DNA of 64,000 nucleotides from Mariniflexile fucanivorans. Its GTDB lineage: Bacteria; Bacteroidota; Bacteroidia; Flavobacteriales; Flavobacteriaceae. Shown here one piece after another: positions 1 to 8,402 of this stretch. The translations under genes and the position numbers were made by a program. The notes beneath the pieces are model-generated. The model was not told the origin of the DNA. It ran no database searches and saw only the letters and a list, made by a program, of their open reading frames with translations. Where the stretch lies: NCBI RefSeq assembly GCF_004341235.1, contig NZ_SLUP01000008.1, forward strand, positions 186,001 to 250,000. Reading direction: 5' to 3'. Each line of letters opens with the position of its first letter. Position 1 is the first letter of the stretch.

Positions 1-677
1 TTTTTGTTTTTTGTATCATAAAACCCTTTTTCGGTATAGGTTTTACTTTCAGTTGTTTTAATGGTTGATGGTCCAAATAAATAGGCATAACCCGTATCGG
101 AATAAAAATCGAAATAATTGGAATTGATGGTGGCATCTTTGTTTACTAAAACCACATCGTCTACAAACTGATATTTCTTTTCTTGCATAAAATAGCGTCC
201 TAACTTGCTGGTAATAGTTCCAGAAGTATCTTTAACAACGGTACCTCCACTTTTATAAAAAGCTTGTTGTTTTACGCGGTCATAGTACAAAGTGTCTGAA
301 GAAATAGTTGAATTTGGGTCTTTTAACACCACCTCACCACTAGCAAACGCTAATTGTGTAATACCGCTATATTCAATATACTTAGAGCTCATATGAATGG
401 TGTCACCTTCAACCAGTTTCACATTGCCGTAAGCTTCAATAAAATTTTCTTCACTATAATAAATGGCTTTATCACTCCACATATTAATGCTCCCTTGCAT
501 AATATGCACTTGTTGCATTTCATCACGAGTTAGAATTTTTGCTCCTGGATAATTGGCTTCATCAATATCTAATCTACCAGCATATTCTATTTGTATTTTC
601 TTTTTTTCTTGAGAATAAATAATATCTGTTGAAAATGAGAAAAAAAGCAATATGATATATATAATTTGTTTGTTCAA
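1..677 (-). CDS. OstA/LptA-like protein, N-terminal part (truncated by window edge)
   Basis: About 225 residues are visible, starting from a TTG at 677 that lies two codons after an in-frame TAG; no ATG is available. Residues 1-22 form a hydrophobic signal peptide ending near IIYSQ. After it come repeated beta-strand-rich segments of the OstA/LptA type (IEYAGRLDIDEANYPGA, then repeated phrases on hiding, marking and displaying segments such as YFDFYSDTGYAYLFG). LptA-like proteins carry lipopolysaccharide across the periplasm; that role is inferred from family resemblance. A strong terminator at 735-768 separates it from purA upstream, so it probably has its own promoter. The 3' end lies outside the window. 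Confidence 0.7.
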   Translation of the reverse strand, partial: MNKQIIYIILLFFSFSTDIIYSQEKKKIQIEYAGRLDIDEANYPGAKILTRDEMQQVHIMQGSINMWSDKAIYYSEENFIEAYGNVKLVEGDTIHMSSKYIEYSGITQLAFASGEVVLKDPNSTISSDTLYYDRVKQQAFYKSGGTVVKDTSGTITSKLGRYFMQEKKYQFVDDVVLVNKDATINSNYFDFYSDTGYAYLFGPSTIKTTESKTYTEKGFYDTKNK

Positions 678-734
678 GTTCTAAAAGTTTGTGACAAAAA
701 TAACGATAATTATGATGTATAATTGTATTGGAAC

Positions 735-768
735 AAAAAACGCTCCAAATAATTTTGGAGCGTTTTTA
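735..768. terminator. Rho-independent terminator after purA
   Basis: A 9-bp perfect stem (CGCTCCAAA, 741-749, with TTTGGAGCG, 754-762) closes a four-base loop. It is flanked by A6 on the left and T5 on the right, so it could work on both strands. It lies directly downstream of purA (minus strand). Confidence 0.85.
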
Positions 769-785
769 AATATATTTAGTAATAT

Positions 786-2063
786 TTATTTTTTTCTAAA
801 AATTGTCTGTTTTCTATCTGGTCCAACAGAAACGATCGTGATAGGGATTTCAAGTTCTTTTTCTAGAAACTCAATATAATCGTTTAATGCTTTAGGCATT
901 TGAGAACCTTCAGACATTTGTGTTAAATCTTCTTTCCAACCATCTACTTCGGTGTAAATTGGCTCTACATTTTCTGGTTCGATGTTGTAAGGAAAATGTG
1001 AAATAACTTCACCTTTATATTTATAAGCGGTACATACTTTTAAGGTATTAAAACCAGAAAGCACATCACCTTTCATCATCATTAATTGTGTCACACCGTT
1101 TACTTGACAAGCGTATTTTAAGGCTACTAAATCTAACCAGCCACAACGTCTTGCTCTTCCTGTGGTGGCACCAAATTCTTGACCCACACGACTCATGGTC
1201 GCGCCATCTTCATCAAATAATTCAGTAGGGAAGGGACCAGAACCAACACGGGTAGTGTATGCTTTGAAAATACCAAAAACTTCGCCTATTTGGTTTGGTG
1301 CAACACCTAAACCAGTACAAGCACCAGCAGCAGTTGTGTTACTAGATGTTACGAATGGATAGGTTCCAAAATCGATATCTAATAATGAGCCTTGAGCACC
1401 TTCAGCAAGAATGGTTTGTCCAGATTTTTGTGCTTGGTATATAAATTCTTCAGAATCGATAAATTTTAATGTTTTTAAAACTTCAATAGCTTTAAAAAAT
1501 TCAGTTTCTAATTCAGATAAGTTGTATTCAATATCCACATTGTAAAAAGCAATCATACTTTCGTGCTTATCAGCCAATGCTCTGTAACGTTCTTTCCAAT
1601 CGCTTAGTTCTAAATCACCAATACGAAGACCATTTCTACCAGTTTTATCCATGTAAGTGGGACCAATACCTTTTAGTGTAGAACCAATTTTAGCTTTTCC
1701 TTTTGAAGCTTCACTAGCAGCATCCAATAAACGATGCGTTGGTAAAATAATGTGTGCTTTGCGAGAAATAACTAAAGACTTTCTATAATCTACATCTTGT
1801 GCTTCAAGTTTATCCAATTCCCCTTTAAAAATTACAGGATCTATTACAACACCGTTACCAACTAAATTGGTAGTATCATCATGAAAAATTCCTGATGGAA
1901 TAGTATGTAATACATGTTTTTTCCCGTTAAAAACGAGTGTGTGTCCTGCATTTGGACCACCTTGAAAACGTGCAATAATGTTGTAGTTTGAAGTAAGTAC
2001 GTCAACAATTTTCCCTTTGCCTTCGTCTCCCCATTGTAGTCCAAGTAGTAAATCTACTGCCAT
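786..2063 (-). CDS. purA: adenylosuccinate synthetase
   Basis: This 425-residue protein has the usual family length. It catalyses the GTP-dependent joining of IMP and aspartate, the first committed step from IMP to AMP, in the cytoplasm. The N-terminus carries the signature LLGLQWGDEGKGK, with the catalytic Asp of WGDEGKGK, followed by GGPNAGHT with the catalytic His. Further along are GTRVGSGPFPTE-like (TTRVGSGPFPTE) and GRARRCGWLD motifs of the substrate sites. It is the last gene of a likely spoT-fur-purA operon: only 12 bases separate it from the Fur-family gene, and the terminator at 735-768 ends the unit. Confidence 0.97.
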   Translation of the reverse strand: MAVDLLLGLQWGDEGKGKIVDVLTSNYNIIARFQGGPNAGHTLVFNGKKHVLHTIPSGIFHDDTTNLVGNGVVIDPVIFKGELDKLEAQDVDYRKSLVISRKAHIILPTHRLLDAASEASKGKAKIGSTLKGIGPTYMDKTGRNGLRIGDLELSDWKERYRALADKHESMIAFYNVDIEYNLSELETEFFKAIEVLKTLKFIDSEEFIYQAQKSGQTILAEGAQGSLLDIDFGTYPFVTSSNTTAAGACTGLGVAPNQIGEVFGIFKAYTTRVGSGPFPTELFDEDGATMSRVGQEFGATTGRARRCGWLDLVALKYACQVNGVTQLMMMKGDVLSGFNTLKVCTAYKYKGEVISHFPYNIEPENVEPIYTEVDGWKEDLTQMSEGSQMPKALNDYIEFLEKELEIPITIVSVGPDRKQTIFRKK

Positions 2064-2075
2064 TGTAAAAAAAAG

Positions 2076-2528
2076 TTATTTAGTTGATTTTCTATTTCCG
2101 TAGAAATAAAGTGAATGATTATTAATTTCTATATCGAAAATTTCTTCGATGGTTTTTTTTATAGATTGAATTCTTGGGTCGCAAAACTCGATAACTTCGC
2201 CAGTATCTGTTAATATGACATGGTCGTGTTGTCTGTCAAAATACGATTTTTCGTAATGTGCTTGGTTTTGTCCAAATTGGTGTTTTCTAACCAATTTGCA
2301 ATCAAGAAGTAATTCTATAGTGTTGTAAAGTGTTGCTCTAGATACACGATACTTTTTATTTTTCATGCTCAGATATAACGATTCTATATCAAAGTGTTCT
2401 TTATTATTATAAATTTCTTGTAGTATAGCGTATCTTTCGGGTGTTTTTCTATGCCCGTTATTCTCTAAAAAGTTAGTAAAAACTGTTTTTACTATCTCTT
2501 GATTTTTAGTTTCTGCGCTTTCATTCAT
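2076..2528 (-). CDS. Fur-family transcriptional regulator without structural CxxC
   Basis: The 150-residue protein has a Fur winged-helix N-terminus ([12 protein letters not shown], then [13 protein letters not shown] as recognition helix, about residues 25-73). The dimerisation and metal domain follows, with [10 protein letters not shown] (101-110) and EFCDPRIQ (115-122). In canonical Fur the segment after HDH is CLDCG; here it is ILTDTG, so the CxxC pair that binds structural zinc is absent, and the only cysteines are at 77 and 116. Which metal or signal it senses is therefore unclear. It lies between spoT and purA, 12 and 26 bases from its neighbours, and is probably cotranscribed. Family membership is firm; naming it Fur, PerR or Zur would be a guess. 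Confidence 0.85.
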   Translation of the reverse strand: MNESAETKNQEIVKTVFTNFLENNGHRKTPERYAILQEIYNNKEHFDIESLYLSMKNKKYRVSRATLYNTIELLLDCKLVRKHQFGQNQAHYEKSYFDRQHDHVILTDTGEVIEFCDPRIQSIKKTIEEIFDIEINNHSLYFYGNRKSTK

Positions 2529-2554
2529 AATTTCGTGGCAAATTTACACTTTTT

Positions 2555-4774
2555 TTACACTCTAGTAACCTTATCGATACCATTAATTTTTTTAAGTTTA
2601 TCTAATAGCTTTTTTAATAGGGTATTATTTTTAACTACCAGATTAATTTTTCCCGAAAACAAACCGCCGTCACTCTCAAAACTAATACTTTTCATGTTTA
2701 CGTGCATGTTTTCAGAAATTACTTTAGTAACATCGTTAACTAAGCCTATGTGGTCTATACCCGTGATTTTAATTTGAGCGGAAAACTCTTGTTGCGAAGA
2801 GTCGGCCCATTTTGCTTGCATGATCCTGTAAGCATAATTAGATTGTAAACTTAATGCATTGGGACAATTTTTTTTATGGACTTTAATGCCTTCAGAAACT
2901 GTTAAAAAGCCAAAAACATCATCGCCGGGTATTGGGTTGCAGCAACTTGATAGTTTGTAATCAAGTTTTTCTTCCTCTTTTCCAAAAACTAACGAATCGT
3001 AATTAGTGGTAATTTCATCTCTTTCAATTTCCTCTTTTTTAACGGTAGTTTTTCTGGAGATTTTACTTTTAATAAAACTCATTAAAGCATTGCTTCTAGA
3101 CGATGCGTAATCTTTAAGCATGTTGTTGTCTATGGTGCCAATACCAACTCTGTAAAATAAATCTAAACTGGTTTTTAGTTTAAAAAAGTTTACTAATTCG
3201 TTTACCGATGCTTCATTAAGGTTTACTTTTAGTTGTTTTAATTTACGGCGCAGTATTTCTTTTCCTTCTTCAGCAATGCGTTTTTTATCTTCTCTTAAAG
3301 CGGATTTTATTTTGGTTCGGGCTCTGGCCGTAGTTGCATAATCTAGCCAGTTTGGGTTTGGTTTTGCACTTTCTGAAGTTAAAATATCTACTTGGTCGCC
3401 ACTTTCCAGAACATGGTTTAAGGGTACTAATTTGCCATTTACTTTTGCTCCACGGGTTTTCATACCTACTTCAGTATGAATATTAAATGCAAAATCTAAA
3501 GAAGTAGCACCTTTTGGGAGCGATTTTAATTCACCCGCAGGTGTAAAAACAAAAATTTCTTTTGAGTATAAATTGAGTTTGAATTGTTCAACGAAATCTA
3601 CCGCATTGGTTTCTGGGTTTTCCAATGCCTCTTGTAATTTGTTGATCCAATTTTCTAAATTATCTTCTTTTTCGCCTTCTTGTTTGTATTTGTAGTGAGC
3701 TGCATAGCCTTTTTCGGCAATTTCGTTCATGCGCTCACTGCGTATCTGCACTTCAACCCAACGGCCTTTTGGTCCCATTACGGTAATATGCAGGGCTTCA
3801 TAACCTGTAGATTTTGGTGAAGAAATCCAATCGCGCAATCGGATAGGGTTCGGTCTAAAATGATCTGTTACAATAGAATAAATTTTCCAAGCTAAGAATT
3901 TTTCAGTTGAAGGATCGCTTGCATATATAATTCTAACAGCAAATTTATCGTACACTTCATCAAAAGAAACGCCTTGTTTAAGCATTTTTTTTCTGATGGA
4001 AAAGATAGATTTTGGGCGTCCTTTAATGGTATATGCTAAATTCTCTTTATCTAATGAATTTTTTATAACTTCACTAAATTGAGATATATATAGATCTTGT
4101 TCTTCCTTGCTTTCCTTTATTTTGAATAAAATATCATTATAAACATCGGGTTCTGTATATTTTAAACTTAAGTCTTCAAGTTGGGTTTTTATGTTATAAA
4201 GTCCAATTCTATGTGCTAAAGGTGAATAAATATATAAGGTTTCAGAAGCAATTTTTTCTTGTTTGTCTGAACGCATCGAGTCCATAGTCTGCATATTATG
4301 CAAACGGTCTGCAATTTTTATAATAATTACACGTACATCATCATTCAGCGTAAGCAGCATTTTCCTGAAATTTTCAGCTTGCAAAGACACGTTCATGTCC
4401 TTTTCTTTACTTAATGAAGATATTTTGGTAAGCCCATCTACAATGGTTGCTACGGTTTTTCCAAATTGGTTTTCAATATCGGCAATGTCGTAATCAGGAC
4501 TGTCTTCAACTACATCATGCAGTAATGCCGCGGCAATAGATGTAGCATCTAAGCCAATTTCTTGCGCAACAATTTTGGCAACAGCAATGGGGTGAAATAT
4601 GTAAGCTTCACCAGATTTTCTGCGCTGATTTTTATGCCCGTCTACAGCAACTTCAAAAGCCTTACGAATTAGTTTTTTATCATCATCAGTTAACGTGGTG
4701 TAACTAACTTTTAATAACTCTTTGTAGGCTTTGGTTATGGCGGCATTTTCTTTTTCAATAGCTTCCTCTGTCAT
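2555..4774 (-). CDS. spoT: bifunctional RelA/SpoT-family (p)ppGpp synthetase/hydrolase
   Basis: At 739 residues this has the length of long RSH proteins. Domains in order are an N-terminal HD hydrolase (HPIAVAKIV, LLHDVVEDSPD, about 50-160), the synthetase (KFAVRIIY, STGYEALHITVMGP, about 260-360), TGS (VFTPAGELKSLPKGAT, about 405-465), a zinc-finger-like segment with SSCCNPIPGDDV, and a C-terminal ACT domain (ITGIDHIGLVNDVTKVI, about 665-739). The intact HDxxED and synthetase motifs suggest that it both makes and degrades the stringent-response alarmone. It begins a probable operon with the Fur-family gene and purA, and rdgB lies 63 bases upstream. A near-consensus TTG-N20-TACTTTTA element lies just upstream of the start. 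Confidence 0.95.
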   Translation of the reverse strand: MTEEAIEKENAAITKAYKELLKVSYTTLTDDDKKLIRKAFEVAVDGHKNQRRKSGEAYIFHPIAVAKIVAQEIGLDATSIAAALLHDVVEDSPDYDIADIENQFGKTVATIVDGLTKISSLSKEKDMNVSLQAENFRKMLLTLNDDVRVIIIKIADRLHNMQTMDSMRSDKQEKIASETLYIYSPLAHRIGLYNIKTQLEDLSLKYTEPDVYNDILFKIKESKEEQDLYISQFSEVIKNSLDKENLAYTIKGRPKSIFSIRKKMLKQGVSFDEVYDKFAVRIIYASDPSTEKFLAWKIYSIVTDHFRPNPIRLRDWISSPKSTGYEALHITVMGPKGRWVEVQIRSERMNEIAEKGYAAHYKYKQEGEKEDNLENWINKLQEALENPETNAVDFVEQFKLNLYSKEIFVFTPAGELKSLPKGATSLDFAFNIHTEVGMKTRGAKVNGKLVPLNHVLESGDQVDILTSESAKPNPNWLDYATTARARTKIKSALREDKKRIAEEGKEILRRKLKQLKVNLNEASVNELVNFFKLKTSLDLFYRVGIGTIDNNMLKDYASSRSNALMSFIKSKISRKTTVKKEEIERDEITTNYDSLVFGKEEEKLDYKLSSCCNPIPGDDVFGFLTVSEGIKVHKKNCPNALSLQSNYAYRIMQAKWADSSQQEFSAQIKITGIDHIGLVNDVTKVISENMHVNMKSISFESDGGLFSGKINLVVKNNTLLKKLLDKLKKINGIDKVTRV

Positions 4775-4837
4775 AATTTAAAAGTAACATAAAGAATATT
4801 AACAACCAATAGTATTGTTAAATTTTATAATGATTAT

Positions 4838-5416
4838 TTAAGATTGAGAATTTAAAAAAGTAACGAGTTGCGATACTGCTTTTCCTCGGTGTCCCACACT
4901 GTTTTTTAAGCTTAAGTCCATTTCTGCAAATGTTTTATCATAACCGTGGGGTTTAAAAACAGGATCGTATCCAAAACCATTTTCGCCTTGTTTTGTTTTT
5001 GTAATTTCACCTTTGCAAATACCTTCAAAAGTGTACTGTTTGTTGTTTAGCTGTAAACAAATAACTGTTTTAAATTGAGCGTTTCTATTTGAATTGCTTT
5101 TTATGGCTTCTAATATTTTTTTCATATTGTCTTCATCACTGCGTTGTTCACCAGCATAACGTGCAGAAAACACACCAGGTTCACCGTTTAAAGCCTCAAC
5201 TTCCAACCCAGTATCATCGGCAAAACAATCGTATCCATAATTTTCTTTAATATAAGTTGCTTTTTGAATAGCGTTCCCTTCAATAGTGTTTTGAGTTTCA
5301 GGAACGTCTTCAAAGCATTCAATATCCTTTAAACTGAGTAGTTTAATGTAGTTAGGTATTAAAGCTTGTACTTCTTTAAGCTTGTTTAAATTATTGGTAG
5401 CGAAAACGATTTGCAT
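4838..5416 (-). CDS. rdgB: non-canonical purine NTP pyrophosphatase (RdgB/HAM1)
   Basis: The 192-residue enzyme hydrolyses ITP, dITP and XTP to monophosphates and so keeps deaminated purines out of nucleic acids. I chose the ATG at 5416, because the protein then opens with the family hallmark MQIVFATNNLNKLKE; an upstream ATG at 5443 would add nine unconserved residues. Other motifs seen are FADDTGLEVEALNGEPGVFS and SARYAG, GYDPVF and SHRGKA-like VGHRGKAVSQL near the C-terminus. It lies just upstream of spoT on the same strand, a neighbourhood concerned with purine nucleotides. Confidence 0.95.
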   Translation of the reverse strand: MQIVFATNNLNKLKEVQALIPNYIKLLSLKDIECFEDVPETQNTIEGNAIQKATYIKENYGYDCFADDTGLEVEALNGEPGVFSARYAGEQRSDEDNMKKILEAIKSNSNRNAQFKTVICLQLNNKQYTFEGICKGEITKTKQGENGFGYDPVFKPHGYDKTFAEMDLSLKNSVGHRGKAVSQLVTFLNSQS

Positions 5417-5534
5417 ATAAGTATGATGTAAAATTGATTTCAAAAATACTATTATAAAATTTTCAAGATGAATTTATATACGTAAATATTTTAACTTTTT
5501 TTATGATTAAAATATGAAGATTTTATTAAAAATA

Positions 5535-5547
5535 ATGTAATTTACAT
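5535..5547. promoter_or_regulatory. short perfect palindrome upstream of hpf
   Basis: ATGTAATTTACAT is a perfect inverted repeat of six bases around a central T, 30 bases upstream of the hpf start. It resembles an operator half-site pair, but no regulator is implied by the sequence and chance is possible in such AT-rich DNA. Confidence 0.25.
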
Positions 5548-5576
5548 CACGATAAATTAATAAAAAAGTAATTATT

Positions 5577-5876
5577 ATGACAGTAAATTTTCAATACGTA
5601 GGAGTCGATGTAAGTGAAACATTATCAGCTTTCACAGAAGAAAAGTTAGAAAAACTATTCAACAAATATGAATTTTTAATAAGTGCCACTGTATATTTTA
5701 AGCAAGATGAAAATAAACATGAAACAGGTAAAATATGTAATATAGAATTAAGTTTACCAGGGCCTAGAATTTTTGCTACTTCTACTGAAAAAAACTTTGA
5801 AGTAGCCGTTAGAGAAACTATTAGTGATTTGGAGCGCCAATTAGGCAAACGAAAAGAGGTTTTTAAAACTCATTAA
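5577..5876 (+). CDS. hpf: ribosome hibernation-promoting factor, short HPF/RaiA type
   Basis: This 99-residue protein has the single S30AE/sigma-54 modulation domain and lacks the C-terminal dimerisation extension of long HPF. It shows the expected pattern MTVNFQYVGVDVSETL, then EKLEKLFNKYEFLISATVYFK and a basic C-terminus (SDLERQLGKRKEVFKTH). Such proteins bind the 30S subunit and inactivate ribosomes in slow growth. It stands alone and is convergent with rlmH (19 bases between them). The placing of a ribosome-hibernation gene near spoT fits a stringent-response theme, but this is inference. Confidence 0.9.
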   Translation: MTVNFQYVGVDVSETLSAFTEEKLEKLFNKYEFLISATVYFKQDENKHETGKICNIELSLPGPRIFATSTEKNFEVAVRETISDLERQLGKRKEVFKTH

Positions 5877-5895
5877 ATCAATTAATAATTAACAA

Positions 5896-6369
5896 TTATC
5901 TATGATGGTAGGGTTCGTTTTTTAATATTGTAAACCCTCTATATAGTTGTTCAATAAAAAACAAGCGAATCATTTGATGGGAAAATGTCATTTTAGATAA
6001 TGATATTTTCCCATTTGCTTTATTATACACATCCTGCGAAAAACCATAAGGGCCTCCAATTACAAATACTAATTGTTTAATACCGGAATTCATGTGTTTT
6101 TGTAAATACTCCGAAAAAGCTAACGAGTCTTGTTGTTTTCCATTTTCATCCAGTAGAATTAAAACATCAGTCGCCGTTAGCTTACTTAAAATAAGTTCGC
6201 CTTCCTTTTGTTTTTGCTGTTCTTCACTTAGGTTTTTGGCCTTTTTTATATCTTGAATAATATCTATTGAAAACTTAATATAAAAACCCAATCGCTTGGT
6301 ATAGTCGTCCATTAACGATTGTAAATTGTTATTATCTGTTTTCCCTATGGCAATTAATTTGATGGTCAT
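5896..6369 (-). CDS. rlmH: 23S rRNA pseudouridine-1915 N3-methyltransferase
   Basis: The 157-residue SPOUT-class methyltransferase has the standard family length. It uses S-adenosylmethionine to methylate pseudouridine 1915 in helix 69 of 23S rRNA. The trefoil-knot motifs are clear: LLDENGKQQDSLAFSEYL in the middle, FVIGGPYGFSQDV for the cofactor loop, and the C-terminal LSKMTFSHQMIRL followed by EQLYRGFTILKNEPYHHR-like ending, where the final HHR is characteristic. It lies convergent to hpf and divergent from nadC. Confidence 0.97.
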   Translation of the reverse strand: MTIKLIAIGKTDNNNLQSLMDDYTKRLGFYIKFSIDIIQDIKKAKNLSEEQQKQKEGELILSKLTATDVLILLDENGKQQDSLAFSEYLQKHMNSGIKQLVFVIGGPYGFSQDVYNKANGKISLSKMTFSHQMIRLFFIEQLYRGFTILKNEPYHHR

Positions 6370-6469
6370 AATGACAAAATTACTACTTACTATTTATGAA
6401 TAATGAATTTAAATATGAAAATTTTATAAAATTCATAAATGTAAAATATAAATAAGTAAATCAATTTCT

Positions 6470-6477
6470 TATTTTTG
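6470..6477 (+). promoter_or_regulatory. -7 element for nadC
   Basis: TATTTTTG matches the Bacteroidota -7 consensus TAnnTTTG and lies 19 bases before the nadC ATG. No clear TTG was seen at the expected -33 distance. Confidence 0.5.
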
Positions 6478-6496
6478 TGGCAAATCAACCTATATT

Positions 6497-7357
6497 ATGA
6501 TAACACAAGAGCAATTTGATGAAGAAGTCAAATCAATAATTTCCAATGCCATTAGAGAAGATGTTGGAGATGGCGATCATAGTTCATTAGCATGTATTCC
6601 AGATAATGCCAGAGGCAAAGCGAAACTTTTGGTAAAAGATAAAGGTATTATTGGCGGAGTTAACTTTGCTAAAAAGGTTTTTGCTTATGTTGATAAAAAT
6701 TTAAAGCTAGAAATTCTTATTGAAGATGGCTCTGAAGTGACCTACGGCGACATCGTTATGTATGTTGAAGGATCATCGCAATCCATACTTAAAGCAGAAC
6801 GCACCGTGTTAAATGCCATGCAACGTATGAGTGCTATTGCAACAAAAACACGCATGTTTGTAGATTTGTTGGAAGGCACTAAAACCCAAATTTTAGATAC
6901 AAGAAAAACAACTCCGGGTATTCGTGTGTTGGAAAAATGGGCTGTTAAAATTGGTGGAGGTGAAAACCACAGGTTTGCTTTATATGATATGATCATGCTA
7001 AAAGACAACCATATTGATTTTGCTGGAGGTATTACTAAAGCTGTTGAAATGAGCAAGCAATATCTAAAAGACACCGGGAAAGATTTAAAAATAATGGTGG
7101 AAGCTAGAAACTTAACCGAAGTTGAAGAAATTCTGCAAAACGATGGAGTTTATAGAATTTTACTTGATAATTTCGATTATGAAGATACCAAAAAGGCGGT
7201 GAAAATGATAGGGGACAAATGCTTAACCGAATCTTCTGGAAATATTAACGAAACAACCATTAGGCATTATGCAGAATGTGGCGTCAATTATATTTCATCG
7301 GGTGCATTAACGCATTCTGTTCATAATATGGATTTAAGTTTAAAAGCAATTAAGTAG
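6497..7357 (+). CDS. nadC: nicotinate-nucleotide pyrophosphorylase (carboxylating)
   Basis: This 286-residue quinolinate phosphoribosyltransferase makes nicotinate mononucleotide from quinolinate and PRPP in de novo NAD synthesis. It has the N-terminal domain with REDVGDGDHSSLACIP and the barrel motifs LNAMQRMSAIATKTR, ILDTRKTTPGIRVLEKWAVK (PRPP/quinolinate binding) and GGGENHRFALYDMIMLKDNH. The closing ESSGNINETTIRHYAECGV and ISSGALTHSV are typical. No nadA or nadB is adjacent. A strong palindrome at 7378-7413 terminates it. Confidence 0.97.
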   Translation: MITQEQFDEEVKSIISNAIREDVGDGDHSSLACIPDNARGKAKLLVKDKGIIGGVNFAKKVFAYVDKNLKLEILIEDGSEVTYGDIVMYVEGSSQSILKAERTVLNAMQRMSAIATKTRMFVDLLEGTKTQILDTRKTTPGIRVLEKWAVKIGGGENHRFALYDMIMLKDNHIDFAGGITKAVEMSKQYLKDTGKDLKIMVEARNLTEVEEILQNDGVYRILLDNFDYEDTKKAVKMIGDKCLTESSGNINETTIRHYAECGVNYISSGALTHSVHNMDLSLKAIK

Positions 7358-7377
7358 TTTTACTTAGTATATATTTT

Positions 7378-7413
7378 AATGTCAGTATAATTTATTTTTA
7401 TTATACTGACATT
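7378..7413 (+). terminator. terminator-like palindrome after nadC
   Basis: AATGTCAGTATAA (7378-7390) pairs perfectly with TTATACTGACATT (7401-7413) around a T-rich 10-base loop, 20 bases after the nadC stop, and runs into TTTAATTTT. It may also slow transcription before the next gene's -7 element. Confidence 0.6.
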
Positions 7414-7424
7414 TTTAATTTTAA

Positions 7425-7432
7425 TAACTTTG
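7425..7432 (+). promoter_or_regulatory. -7 element for the YihY/BrkB gene
   Basis: TAACTTTG fits TAnnTTTG and lies 25 bases upstream of the ATG at 7458, immediately after the nadC terminator. Confidence 0.5.
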
Positions 7433-7457
7433 TTTTGAATTTTAACGTACATTATTA

Positions 7458-8399
7458 ATGACAAAGCCCCTTGAAGATAAACTCGATAAAATTCCTATTA
7501 TAAATATTTTAGTGCGTTTTTTTAAACGAGCCAAATTACCGGGTCTTGAAGGTTTATCGTTTTACGATTTATTAGAGCTTTATATTACAGGTATTGTAAA
7601 GGGTGCTTTAACTACAAGGGCAAGTGCCATTGCGTTTAGTTTTTTTATGGCCATATTTCCTTTTTTACTCTTTGTTTTAATCATTATACCTTATGTACCT
7701 ATAGACGATTTTAAAATTGAGTTTCTTCGGTTTTTAGAATCATTTTTACCACCAAAAACCTCCGATTTTTTCTTTGATAGTATTTTTGAAGGAATTGATA
7801 ATTCTCAACGAGGTGGTTTATTGTCATCTGTATTTGTGTTATCTATTGCACTTATGGCAAATGGTGTTAACGCTTTGTTCTCTGGTTTTGAGAACTCATA
7901 TCACCAACAACTATCTAGAAATGTATTTCGTCAATATTTATTTGCTTTGGGAGTCGCAGTAATTTTGGCTTTTTTGCTCATTATTACCATTGCAGTATTA
8001 GGGTATTTTCAAATTTTTGTAGTGCAAAAAGTATTAGATGCTTTAGATAATAAAGGCTATAATGTTGCAGAACAAAGTGTTTTTTGGTTCAACCTAGCTA
8101 AGTATGTTTTTTTCGTATTTATTGTGTACATAGCAACAGCAACCATGTATTATTTTGGAACTAAGGAAGGGAAATATTCTAAATTCTTTTCTGTTGGTGC
8201 AGGTTTTACAACATTCCTTATCATTATATTGTCTTATCTATTTGGTATTTATATTGAAAATTTTGGACAGTATAATAAATTATATGGCTCTATTGGTGCA
8301 CTTTTAATTCTTATGATTTATTTGTGGCTAATTGCCAATATTTTATTGTTGGGTTATGAATTGAATGCCTCTTTAAATAAATTGCGTAGAAGATCTTAA
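7458..8399 (+). CDS. YihY/virulence factor BrkB family membrane protein
   Basis: The 313-residue inner-membrane protein has about six predicted transmembrane segments, starting near RASAIAFSFFMAIFPFLLFV (residues about 55-75) and including AVILAFLLIITIAVLGYF, YVFFVFIVYIATATMYYF and LLILMIYLWLIANILLLGYE. The early RASAIAFSFFMAIFP and the late IYLWLIANILLLGYELNA are the recognisable family signatures. The biochemical function of this family is not established; it was once annotated as ribonuclease BN in error. priA starts three bases after its stop, so the two are cotranscribed. Confidence 0.85.
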   Translation: MTKPLEDKLDKIPIINILVRFFKRAKLPGLEGLSFYDLLELYITGIVKGALTTRASAIAFSFFMAIFPFLLFVLIIIPYVPIDDFKIEFLRFLESFLPPKTSDFFFDSIFEGIDNSQRGGLLSSVFVLSIALMANGVNALFSGFENSYHQQLSRNVFRQYLFALGVAVILAFLLIITIAVLGYFQIFVVQKVLDALDNKGYNVAEQSVFWFNLAKYVFFVFIVYIATATMYYFGTKEGKYSKFFSVGAGFTTFLIIILSYLFGIYIENFGQYNKLYGSIGALLILMIYLWLIANILLLGYELNASLNKLRRRS

Positions 8400-8402
8400 A
8401 TT

